From positions 1 to 23,089 of the forward strand of contig JAKAMA010000002.1 in assembly GCA_021813085.1 (NCBI GenBank): a DNA stretch of 23,089 nucleotides, given 5' to 3'. The stretch is from Chloroflexota bacterium. Lineage in GTDB: Bacteria; Chloroflexota; Dehalococcoidia; DSTF01; JACRBR01. Under the pieces are notes generated by a model that saw only the letters and a program-made list of their open reading frames with translations, was not told the origin of the DNA and made no database searches. How positions within the stretch are numbered: position 1 is the stretch's first letter; each line of letters begins with the position of its first letter. A program made the translations under genes and the position numbers. Positions 1 to 6,384 of the stretch are shown in pieces.

Positions 1-198
1 GTCGAGCACGCGTTCGTAGCTGGCGCCCATGGCGTCGAGCATGTCGAAGATGACGCCGCGGACGAGGTCGGAGGTGGGCCGCACGCTCCGGACGGGCCGC
101 AGCCCCGCCCGGCCGGCCAGATGGCCCGTCCGGGAAGCGCGCGGCTGCGGCAGGCTCCTGAGGACGCGTCCGCGCGCGGAGCCGCCGATCACGCGCAT
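1..198 (-). CDS. rsmD: 16S rRNA (guanine966-N2)-methyltransferase RsmD, N-terminal part
   Basis: Reading leftwards from the ATG at 198, 66 codons stay open to the window edge. The protein begins MRVIGGSARGR and later has RPTSDLVRGVIFDML, the N-terminal signature of RsmD, which methylates G966 of 16S rRNA in the small ribosomal subunit using S-adenosylmethionine. The SAM-binding and catalytic NPPY region lies outside the window. Residues 22-37 are an insertion relative to the usual spacing between GR-x-L and RPTSD. They are encoded by a palindromic DNA segment at 88-133. The gene starts 28 nt after the stop of the upstream membrane protein gene on the same strand, so the two are probably co-transcribed. 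Family assignment is by recognised motifs; the remainder cannot be seen. Confidence 0.85.
   Translation of the reverse strand, partial: MRVIGGSARGRVLRSLPQPRASRTGHLAGRAGLRPVRSVRPTSDLVRGVIFDMLDAMGASYERVLD
88..133. repeat. Perfect 11-bp inverted repeat inside rsmD
   Basis: The arms CCGGACGGGCC (88-98) and GGCCCGTCCGG (123-133) are perfectly complementary around a 24-nt GC-rich loop that itself contains GGCCGGCC. The segment encodes residues 22-37 of RsmD, which family members usually lack. A related copy of the right half lies at 2000-2021: 22 nt with 2 mismatches. Confidence 0.7.
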
Positions 199-226
199 CG
201 CCTGTGCCTTCGCCGCACCGCCAGCC

Positions 227-1873
227 TCAGCGGACGGTGAGCGCGATGCGCTGGGCGGCGCGGACGACGCCGTCGCTGACGATCAGGGTCAACTGGTACG
301 AGCCGGGCGTGGTCGGCGCCGTCCAGGTCACCGACTCGCCGGTCCTGGCGTCGAGCGTGCCGGCCGCGGCCTCCCAGGCGGGCGTCAGCAGCGCACCGTT
401 CGGCTTCGTGAGGGTGATCGAGCCGCTGTCGGCGAGCTGGGCGACCGCGGCCCACACGTCACCGCCGCCCCCCTGGGTCGAAGCGTCGCTGATCACGACG
501 CCGCCGAGGCCAAAGCGCTGGGCGAGCGCCAGCCGGAAGGCGGCGCTGAACTCGTTGGCGATCCAGACGGTGCGCTTGCCGCCCCGCCCGGCGTAGCTGA
601 ACGTGACGGCGCGCGCCGCGTCGTCCCAGTGCATGCCGCTCGCGCCGGCGGCCTGCGCGAGGTTCTGCGCCGTCAGCCTGACGCGCGCCCCCGGCGCGAC
701 GTCGCCGGTGGCGTCCGTCGTCACCTGGCTCGCGATCGTCAGCGCGTCCGCGAGCGACATCGCCCGCAGACCGTCGCTGCCGCGCTCGACGCTGAGCGAG
801 CTGATGGGCAGCAGGATCTTTGACTTGTCGACCTTGCCGGTGATGTAGGTGAGCGCCGCCTCGGTGTCCTGGAAGTAGAGTTCCTGGTCCAGCTCGCCGG
901 CGATCTCGATCGTGTCCGCGGCCTGGCCGAGCTTCGCCCAGTCATACGCCCCCGGGTCCATGCTGCCGCCGTGATTCGATGGCATCGGCAGCGTCAGCGT
1001 GAGCGTACGGCGGTCGGCGTGCAGGGCCGTGGCGAGCTGCGACACGAAATCCGTGAACTCGCTCCTCAGTTGCGGGCTGACCGCCCGGTAGTCGATGGCG
1101 ATCCCCGGGTAGTTCCCTTGCTTCACCGCGTTCGCGATCGCCGTCGCGTGCTTCTGGCGCAGGGCCGAGGACCGCAGGATCGCGTCGACGACGGCCGGGT
1201 CTGGCGCGACGATGCCGGGGACCACGGTGTAGCTTGCGGGCGGGACGGCGGGCGGTTGTCCGGCAAGCGCGCCGTCGGCGGTGGGGATGAAGGTCAACGG
1301 GTGGACGGTCGTGAGCGCCGCGGCGGCGGCCGGCGCCACCGTCGTCCCCGCCGGCACGATGCCCGCGACCTGCAGCAGCGACTTCGTGCGGCGGAGCACC
1401 GCCACGTTGCCCGGCAGCGCGCTCACGTCGCCTCGGGCGGCTGAGCCGCCCGCGAGCAGGCTCGCGGGCGAAAGCCGTTGCCACGTGCCCCCCGCGTAGG
1501 TGTACAGCGCGAGGTTGTTCTGGTCGGTCTGCTTGTCCTTCAGGGGCACCGTCAGGCGCGAGGCGCCCCGCTTGTCCGGCGGCGCGGCGAGGTCGAAGAG
1601 CGCGCTCGCCGCCACCAGGCCCGCGGGCAGTTTCGGCATGCCGCTGCGCACGGTCGATGTGTATGTGGCGGCGTTCCCTGGCCCGGAAGAGGATGACGCC
1701 GGAGCGCCGCCGCCCCGGCTGAGCACCGAGATCGGGGGCAGCACGAGCACGAGGAGGAGGATCGCCAGGCCAATGATCGTGCCGATGACGTAGACGGCCG
1801 CACGGTCCGGGGCCGGCGGGCGCGCCGCCTCGGTGAGGAGCGGATCGAACGGGCCACGCTTGTCGCTTGCCAT
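227..1873 (-). CDS. Membrane-anchored degenerate GH18-like protein with C-terminal Ig-like domain
   Basis: 548 aa from the ATG at 1873 (MASDKRGPFD). The reading frame continues further upstream, but that part is Arg/Pro-rich and looks non-coding. No Shine-Dalgarno is evident. One membrane segment at about residues 26-52 follows a short cytoplasmic tail, then a Ser/Gly linker, so the bulk should lie outside the cell. Residues about 215-440 resemble a GH18/YaaH-like barrel: GIAIDYRAV at 257-265, a TLTLTLPMP strand, then DWAKLGQAADTIEI. In active GH18 enzymes the strand-4 motif ends D-x-E; here it reads DYR, with Arg at the catalytic Glu position, so it is probably a binding or structural protein. 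The last ~60 residues form a beta-rich domain (ESVTWTAPTTPGSYQLTLIV) like PKD/Ig domains. The family call is tentative; rsmD follows 28 nt downstream. Confidence 0.65.
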   Translation of the reverse strand: MASDKRGPFDPLLTEAARPPAPDRAAVYVIGTIIGLAILLLVLVLPPISVLSRGGGAPASSSSGPGNAATYTSTVRSGMPKLPAGLVAASALFDLAAPPDKRGASRLTVPLKDKQTDQNNLALYTYAGGTWQRLSPASLLAGGSAARGDVSALPGNVAVLRRTKSLLQVAGIVPAGTTVAPAAAAALTTVHPLTFIPTADGALAGQPPAVPPASYTVVPGIVAPDPAVVDAILRSSALRQKHATAIANAVKQGNYPGIAIDYRAVSPQLRSEFTDFVSQLATALHADRRTLTLTLPMPSNHGGSMDPGAYDWAKLGQAADTIEIAGELDQELYFQDTEAALTYITGKVDKSKILLPISSLSVERGSDGLRAMSLADALTIASQVTTDATGDVAPGARVRLTAQNLAQAAGASGMHWDDAARAVTFSYAGRGGKRTVWIANEFSAAFRLALAQRFGLGGVVISDASTQGGGGDVWAAVAQLADSGSITLTKPNGALLTPAWEAAAGTLDARTGESVTWTAPTTPGSYQLTLIVSDGVVRAAQRIALTVR

Positions 1874-2166
1874 CAGCAGTCGCGCCCGGCGCGGGCGGCG
1901 ACGCGTACCTCCAGGTCTCCGGATGCGGGCGGCTCCGTAGCCGGAGAGCCGCGGAATCGCGGCCGTGTGGCCCGCCCCGCCGGGTGCGTCCGCGCCCCGC
2001 CGGCCATACGGCCCGTCCGGGGCGCGCGACCCTGGGTCTCGTGGCCGCACGACACCCGATCTTTCCCGCTCCGGGCCCGTGCGTCAACCCCCGCGCGCTT
2101 GCGACGATTCCTACCTTCACAACTGTTGCCTGCGATGCACCCCGTGGCGGGGAGGCGCCAGCGTGC
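1874..2166. other. Intergenic region between the GH18-like gene and the greA promoter
   Basis: No gene is supported here. It holds a hairpin-forming inverted repeat at 1929-1952 (GCGGCTC/GAGCCGC), the palindrome-related repeat at 2000-2021, and a weak minus-strand promoter-like pair: TTGACG read from 2087-2082 and AAAGAT read from 2064-2059, spacer 17. That pair would give the GH18-like gene a leader of about 180 nt. Several open frames cross the region but have no recognisable protein character. Confidence 0.4.
2000..2021. repeat. Second copy of the rsmD palindrome half
   Basis: These 22 nt match 113-134 inside rsmD with only two differences (positions 2007 and 2009), including an exact GGCCCGTCCGGG. 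This intergenic copy has no perfect complementary arm beside it. It may be a decayed member of a dispersed GC-rich palindromic family. Two copies in a GC-rich window are suggestive, not proof. Confidence 0.45.
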
Positions 2167-2196
2167 TTTACAGCCTCGCGTGAGCGCCGGTATACT
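2167..2196 (+). promoter_or_regulatory. greA promoter (sigma70-type)
   Basis: TTTACA (2167-2172) and TATACT (2191-2196) are separated by 18 nt. Each box is 5/6 to consensus. Transcription should start near 2203, just upstream of the leader terminator hairpin and about 107 nt before the greA start. Confidence 0.7.
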
Positions 2197-2211
2197 CCGG
2201 GCAGACTGCTG

Positions 2212-2245
2212 ACTGAGGCGACGCGCGTCCCTCAGTTCTTTTTTT
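2212..2245 (+). terminator. Intrinsic terminator in the greA leader
   Basis: ACTGAGG (2212-2218) and CCTCAGT (2230-2236) form a perfect 7-bp stem around an 11-nt loop. It is followed at once by a T-rich tract, TTCTTTTTTT (2236-2245). It lies between the greA promoter and the greA start, so some transcripts should end after about 40 nt. It is the clearest U-tract terminator in the window. Confidence 0.75.
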
Positions 2246-2309
2246 CACATCGAGCAGCCTGGATTCTGCCGCTGCGGCACCGGGACCGGGACCGTCACGG
2301 AGGATGCAC

Positions 2310-2783
2310 ATGGTCGAGAAGGCACAACCGCTCACCCGCGAGGGGCTCCAGAAGATCGAGGAAGAGCTGCGCCACCTGGAGACGGTCCGCCGTGCCGAGG
2401 TGGCGGACAAGATCCGTCAGGCGAAGGAGCTCGCCAGCACGCAGAACAATGCCGAGTACGAGGACGCCAAGAACGAACAGGCGATGGTCGAGGGGCGCAT
2501 CCTGCAGCTCCAGGCGCTGATCCAGAACGCCGAACTGATCGACGAGGACGGCGCCGCCCACTCCAAGCAGGTGACTCTTGGCAGCCACGTCAAGGTCAAG
2601 AGCGACGAGGGCAAGTCCGTCGAGTACATCATCGTCGGCCCCGCTGAAGCCGACCCCCGTGAGGGCAAGATCAGCAACGAGTCGCCCGTCGGCCGTGCCC
2701 TCATCGGCAAGCGTGTGAACGACGAGGTGAAGGTCGCCGCGCCCCGGGGCATCATCACCTACAAGGTCACCAAGATCAGTTAG
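2310..2783 (+). CDS. greA: Transcription elongation factor GreA, variant with non-acidic tip
   Basis: 157 aa (E. coli GreA has 158). GreA binds the RNA polymerase secondary channel and stimulates cleavage of backtracked transcripts. The start is the ATG at 2310: GGAGG at 2299-2303 touches an in-frame ATG at 2304 but sits 6 nt from 2310. Residues 1-75 form the coiled-coil arm (LTREGLQKIEEELRHLE...EGRILQLQALI) and the rest the FKBP-like domain (LGSHVKVKSDEGKSVEYIIVGPAEAD...SPVGRALIGKRVNDEV). At the coiled-coil tip E. coli has GDLKENAEY, with D41 and E44 needed for cleavage. This protein has ASTQNNAEY, so both acids are replaced (S43 and N46 here). Fold and family are secure; full cleavage activity is doubtful. 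The gene has its own promoter and leader terminator. Its stop overlaps the convergent hxlR stop. Confidence 0.95.
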   Translation: MVEKAQPLTREGLQKIEEELRHLETVRRAEVADKIRQAKELASTQNNAEYEDAKNEQAMVEGRILQLQALIQNAELIDEDGAAHSKQVTLGSHVKVKSDEGKSVEYIIVGPAEADPREGKISNESPVGRALIGKRVNDEVKVAAPRGIITYKVTKIS

Positions 2784-3166
2784 CGCCGGGTCGCCCCTGC
2801 GCCGGTGTCCGCGGCATGCGCGACGGCGCGGGCCCCGCCGGGCGGATCGTCGTGCCAGTCGGCGGCCCAGGCACTGATGGCGGCGAACACGTCGCTCAGG
2901 CTGCTGCCCTTCTCTGTCAACACGTACTCGATGCGCACCGGCGTCTCGGGAATCACGTGGCGCGCGACGAGGCCCTCGACCTCCAGCTCCTTGAGCCGCT
3001 CGGAGAGCATGCGGTCACTCAAGCCCGGGATCGTGCTCGCGAGCGCGTTGAAGTGGGAGACGCCGGCGTGGAGCGCGCGCAAGATTGCCCCGTTCCAACG
3101 CCGGCCGATGAGCTCGACCGCATGATGGAAGTACGGGCAGAACGGTTCGGTGTGTGCTCGCTCCAC
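2780..3166 (-). CDS. HxlR-family winged-helix transcriptional regulator
   Basis: 128 aa. The start is GTG at 3166, with AGGAG five bases upstream. The protein shows the HxlR/DUF24 winged-helix pattern: FCPYFHHAVELIGRRWNGAILRAL (residues about 9-32), then SHFNALASTIPGLSDRMLSERLKELEVEGLV (recognition helix region) and RIEYVLTEKGSSL (wing). Cys10 is at the conserved N-terminal position which, in some family members such as YodB and HypR, senses electrophiles or oxidants. Relatives bind inverted repeats as dimers and often control an adjacent divergent gene. Here that is yceI, and a perfect inverted repeat lies between the two genes at 3191-3207. The C-terminal ~20 residues are Ala/Gly-rich and probably disordered. 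The stop overlaps that of greA by two bases. Confidence 0.9.
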   Translation of the reverse strand: MERAHTEPFCPYFHHAVELIGRRWNGAILRALHAGVSHFNALASTIPGLSDRMLSERLKELEVEGLVARHVIPETPVRIEYVLTEKGSSLSDVFAAISAWAADWHDDPPGGARAVAHAADTGAGATRR

Positions 3167-3190
3167 AGATGCTCCTGCGGCCTAGGGTAG

Positions 3191-3207
3191 CAAGAACACG
3201 CTTCTTG
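3191..3207. promoter_or_regulatory. Candidate HxlR operator (inverted repeat)
   Basis: CAAGAA (3191-3196) and TTCTTG (3202-3207) are perfect complements across 5 nt. The repeat lies between hxlR and yceI, and its right arm overlaps the first bases of the yceI -35 box (3205-3210). A dimeric regulator bound here should hinder polymerase at the yceI promoter and could also affect its own gene. Position and symmetry are visible; binding is inferred. Confidence 0.5.
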
Positions 3208-3233
3208 ACACCGTAGGCTCACGGAAGTATAGT
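3205..3233 (+). promoter_or_regulatory. yceI promoter (near-consensus sigma70)
   Basis: A perfect TTGACA (3205-3210), a 17-nt spacer and TATAGT (3228-3233, 5/6) make this the best promoter match in the window. The start should lie near 3240, leaving a leader of about 57 nt before yceI. Such a strong promoter overlapped by an inverted repeat fits control by repression. Confidence 0.75.
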
Positions 3234-3296
3234 AGCTGCTGAGAAAGAAGTACAGGCCCGGCCGGGCCGCATGGACCACAGAAGGGACCAGCAACC

Positions 3297-3845
3297 ATGA
3301 CCTCTCCTGCCACCACGACGAGCACCTGGACCATCGATGGCGCCCACAGCGTCGTCGAGTTCGCCGCCAAGCACATGATGGTCTCGACCGTGAAGGGACG
3401 GTTCCGCGGCGTCGAGGGCACGCTCAACATCGATGACGAACAACCGGAGCGTTCGACCGTGACCGCGATCATCGACACCGCGACGGTGGACACCGGCGTC
3501 GAGCAACGCGACGCGCACCTCCGCTCGGACGACTTCTTCAACGCCGAAAAGTACCCGAAGATCACCTTCCGCAGCACCCGCGTCGAGAAGCTGGACGACG
3601 AACGCTGGCGCCTCATCGGTGACTTGACGATCCGCGACGTGACGAAGGAAGTCGTCCTTGACACCGAGTACGAGGGCCAGATCAAGGATGCGTTCGGGAA
3701 GCAGCGGGCGGCGTTCCATGCGACGACGCAGATCAACCGCAGGGAGTTCGGCCTGAACTGGAACGGGGTCATCGAGGCGGGTGGCGTCGTCGTCGGCGAC
3801 AAGATCAAGATCGAGCTGAACATCGCCGCCATCCGCAACGACTAG
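3297..3845 (+). CDS. YceI family protein
   Basis: 182 aa, close to the family's usual length. YceI proteins form a lipocalin-like beta barrel that binds an isoprenoid chain; cellular roles vary and are often linked to stress or base response. Family hallmarks are visible: STWTIDGAHSVVEFAAKHMMVSTVKGRFRGVEGTL near the start, DAHLRSDDFFNAEKYPKITFRST in the middle, WRLIGDLTIRDVTKEVVLD, and a late NRREFGLNWN. There is no signal peptide, so it is probably cytoplasmic, unlike E. coli YceI, which is periplasmic. The start is the ATG at 3297; an upstream ATG at 3271 is out of frame. It is divergent from the HxlR-type regulator, which probably controls it. A long hairpin (3864-3899) follows the stop. 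Confidence 0.92.
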   Translation: MTSPATTTSTWTIDGAHSVVEFAAKHMMVSTVKGRFRGVEGTLNIDDEQPERSTVTAIIDTATVDTGVEQRDAHLRSDDFFNAEKYPKITFRSTRVEKLDDERWRLIGDLTIRDVTKEVVLDTEYEGQIKDAFGKQRAAFHATTQINRREFGLNWNGVIEAGGVVVGDKIKIELNIAAIRND

Positions 3846-3863
3846 CGCAGCGGGGTGGCGCTG

Positions 3864-3899
3864 GGAGAGGGCGTGGAGCCCTGGCTCCGCGCCCTCTCC
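3864..3899 (+). terminator. Hairpin after yceI
   Basis: GGAGAGGGCG (3864-3873) pairs perfectly with CGCCCTCTCC (3890-3899), and an inner GGAGCC/GGCTCC stem extends the helix. No T-tract follows. It is a strong candidate for yceI transcript end formation or RNA stability, placed 19 nt after the stop codon and before the tRNA. Confidence 0.5.
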
Positions 3900-3963
3900 G
3901 TGTCCAACGACCAGCCTCGCCCGGTGCTCGTCCGAATGGGCGCGCCCGCTACACTGGTTGCGG

Positions 3964-4051
<88 letters not shown>

Positions 4052-4068
<17 letters not shown>

Positions 4069-4366
4069 GGCTGTTTTCGGAGCGGTACGGGCGAGGACGC
4101 ACCGGGATCAGCAGCTTCGGCTCACGGCGTGAAACGATACTGAGGGTCGCGCCCTACTGCGAGATCAGTTGCTCGTGCTCGCGGCAACGGGTGTCATCCT
4201 GCCAGTCACCCGGGTCGAGATGTCCGCGCTACACTGCCAGAGTTCGCGCGCCGACGGACGCCTGCCGGGGACGCTCCGACGCCCTGCGCCCGCGGTCCGG
4301 ACGATCCGCCACCCGGCATCACCGTCCGCAGCGTACGGCCTGGTTGGCGTGACGGAGGGAATGCCT
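4052..4366. other. Leader region between tRNA-Leu and the transporter operon
   Basis: No gene is supported here. The ABC ATPase reading frame is open back to 4169, but the upstream part lacks family character and the Shine-Dalgarno is at 4354-4359. A TACACT box at 4230-4235 sits in the same 10-base context, CGCTACACTG, as the box before the tRNA (3947-3956). It could drive the operon, though no good -35 is seen. A short inverted repeat, GTTGC/GCAAC (4168-4172 and 4184-4188), is a weak operator candidate. Confidence 0.4.
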
Positions 4367-5467
4367 GTGAGCGTGCGCTTCGACCACGTGAGCAAGCGGT
4401 TCGGCGATGTTGAGGCGCTCGTCGACTTCACGCTCGACGTCGCCGACGGCGAGTTCATGGTGCTGCTCGGTCCCTCGGGTTGCGGCAAGACGACGGCGCT
4501 GCGCATCCTCGCCGGCCTCGAGGAGCCGACGGCAGGAGCGGTGACCATCGCCGGCCGCGACGTCACGGACCTGCCCCCGCGGCAGCGCGACGTCGCGATG
4601 GTCTTCCAGAACTACGCGCTCTACCCGCACATGAGCGTCTACGACAACATCGCGTTCGGCCTGCGGATGCGCCGCATCCCGCGCCGCGAAATCGACCGCA
4701 CGGTGCGCGAGGCCGCCGCCACGCTGGCGATCGCGGACGTGCTCGCACGAAAGCCGGGCGCGCTATCGGGCGGCCAGCGGCAGCGGGTCGCGCTCGCGCG
4801 CGCCATGGTCCGGCGGCCGCGTGCGTTCCTGATGGACGAGCCGCTGTCGAACCTCGACGCGAAGCTGCGCGCGCAGACGCGCGTCGAGCTGATCCGCCTC
4901 CACCGGCAGCTACAGACGACCGTGGTCTACGTCACGCACGACCAGGTGGAAGCGATGACGATGGGCCACCGCATCGCCGTGCTGGAGCGCGGCCGGCTGC
5001 AGCAGGTGGGCGAGCCGCGGGAGATCTACGAGCGGCCGGCGAACCTGTTCGTCGCGGAGTTCATCGGATCGCCGTCGATGTCGTTCTTCCGCGGCCCGCT
5101 GCGCCAGACCGACGGCGGCGGGGCCGTCGTCGACGTGCCGCACTTGCCGTTCGCGCTCGACCCGGCGCAGGCGGCGGCGGCGCGTGGTGCGGGCTGGGCC
5201 GAGGTCGTGGTCGGCGTGCGGCCTGAGCACATCGTGCTGGCCGAGGACTTCGGCGAGCGATACGCGGCGGCGACCTTCGAGGCGGACATCGACGTGGTCG
5301 AGTCGCTCGGGAACGAGCTCCACGTCTCGCTCATCTCCCAGGGGCGCGGCATGGTCGCCCGTCTGCCGGCGGGCGCGCCTGTCGCCGCGGGCGAGGCGAG
5401 GCGCTTCGCCGTTGCGCGCGGGCACCTGCTGCTGTTCGAGCCCGAGCACGGGACGAGGCTCGGATGA
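4367..5467 (+). CDS. CUT1-type ABC transporter ATP-binding protein (UgpC/MsmX/MalK-like)
   Basis: 366 aa from GTG 4367, chosen because GGAGG at 4354-4358 is 8 nt away; the ATG at 4361 is only 2 nt from it. It hydrolyses ATP in the cytoplasm to power the two downstream permeases. Motifs in order: Walker A GPSGCGKTT (35-43), Q-loop Q81 (VFQNYALYPHMSV), signature LSGGQ (133-137) followed by RQRVALARA, Walker B AFLMDE (153-158), D-loop SNLDAKLR, and H-loop H191. The C-terminal ~120 residues are the MalK-type TOBE/OB regulatory region (VVGVRPEHIVLAED...VVESLGNELHVSL). In some species ATPases of this class serve several sugar transporters. Here it leads a dedicated operon and overlaps the next gene by 4 nt (ATGA). 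Confidence 0.93.
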   Translation: MSVRFDHVSKRFGDVEALVDFTLDVADGEFMVLLGPSGCGKTTALRILAGLEEPTAGAVTIAGRDVTDLPPRQRDVAMVFQNYALYPHMSVYDNIAFGLRMRRIPRREIDRTVREAAATLAIADVLARKPGALSGGQRQRVALARAMVRRPRAFLMDEPLSNLDAKLRAQTRVELIRLHRQLQTTVVYVTHDQVEAMTMGHRIAVLERGRLQQVGEPREIYERPANLFVAEFIGSPSMSFFRGPLRQTDGGGAVVDVPHLPFALDPAQAAAARGAGWAEVVVGVRPEHIVLAEDFGERYAAATFEADIDVVESLGNELHVSLISQGRGMVARLPAGAPVAAGEARRFAVARGHLLLFEPEHGTRLG

Positions 5468-6384
5468 GCGAGGAGACGATGGCGGGCCGGCGGGTCGGGT
5501 CGCCGCGCGCGCGGGCGATCCGGCAGACCGTGGCGGCGGCACCGTTCCTGCTGCCGTCGCTCGTGCTGTTCGCCGTCTTCGTCTTCTACCCGCTCGTCCG
5601 ATCGATCTGGCTGGGGTTCCACGCGACCGACCCGTTCGGGCGGAACGAGGTCTGGGTGGGGACGGCGCAGTACCACGACGTGCTGACGTCCAGCGACTTC
5701 CGCCACAGCCTGCTGGTGTCGGGGCAGTTCGCCCTCTACACGGTGATCCCGGCCACCGCCATCGGCCTGTATCTCGCGCTGCTATCGCACCGGCGGCTCC
5801 CCGGCATCGTCATCTTTCGCACCATCTTCTCCTCCACCGTCGCGACGTCGGTCGCCGTCTCGTCGGTGGTGTGGCTGCTGATGCTGAACCCGAGCGTTGG
5901 TGTGCTGAACTACGTCCTAGGCAAGGGCGGCGTCCCGACCGAGAGCTGGCTCACGAGCCCGACGTGGGCGCTGCCGGCCGTGGCGATGACGACGGTCTGG
6001 ATGAACATCGGCTTCGCGACGATCGTCATCCTCGCGGGCCTGCAGAACATCCCGGAGGAGCTGTACGAGAGCGCGCGCGTCGACGGCGCCGGGCGCTGGA
6101 GCGAGTTTCTGCACGTTACCCTGCCCGGGCTCTCGCCGACGCTGCTGTTCGTCTCGGTGGTGGGGGTGATCTTCGCGTTCGAGTCGTTCGGCCAGATCCA
6201 GATCCTGACGCAGGGGGGGCCGCTCGACGCGACGAACGTCATCGTCTACTCGATCTATCGCGAGGCGTTCCTGCACTACAACATCGGCCTGGCGTCGGCG
6301 CAGGCGGTGGTGCTGTTCGTCATCGTGCTGCTGTTGACGTTGCTGCAGTTCGGGGTGGCGCGACGATGGGTGTTCTACCAATGA
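5464..6384 (+). CDS. ABC transporter permease (UgpA/MalF-like)
   Basis: 306 aa. The start codon overlaps the ATPase stop in ATGA. About six membrane helices are visible, beginning FLLPSLVLFAVFVFYPLVRSIWLGF. The cytoplasmic EAA loop that docks on the ATPase is present: EELYESARVDGAGRWSEF followed by HVTLPGLSPTLLF. A helix with FESFGQIQILTQGGP, typical of UgpA/LacF-type CUT1 permeases, follows. It should pair with the next permease to form the transmembrane channel of an importer fed by the lipoprotein encoded at the end of the operon. Length and motifs are normal for the family. Confidence 0.93.
   Translation: MSEETMAGRRVGSPRARAIRQTVAAAPFLLPSLVLFAVFVFYPLVRSIWLGFHATDPFGRNEVWVGTAQYHDVLTSSDFRHSLLVSGQFALYTVIPATAIGLYLALLSHRRLPGIVIFRTIFSSTVATSVAVSSVVWLLMLNPSVGVLNYVLGKGGVPTESWLTSPTWALPAVAMTTVWMNIGFATIVILAGLQNIPEELYESARVDGAGRWSEFLHVTLPGLSPTLLFVSVVGVIFAFESFGQIQILTQGGPLDATNVIVYSIYREAFLHYNIGLASAQAVVLFVIVLLLTLLQFGVARRWVFYQ

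Noticed and set aside
29..823. 264-codon plus-strand frame at the left edge
   Set aside because: Low-complexity Arg/Ala/Gly shadow; the minus strand here encodes RsmD and the GH18-like protein.
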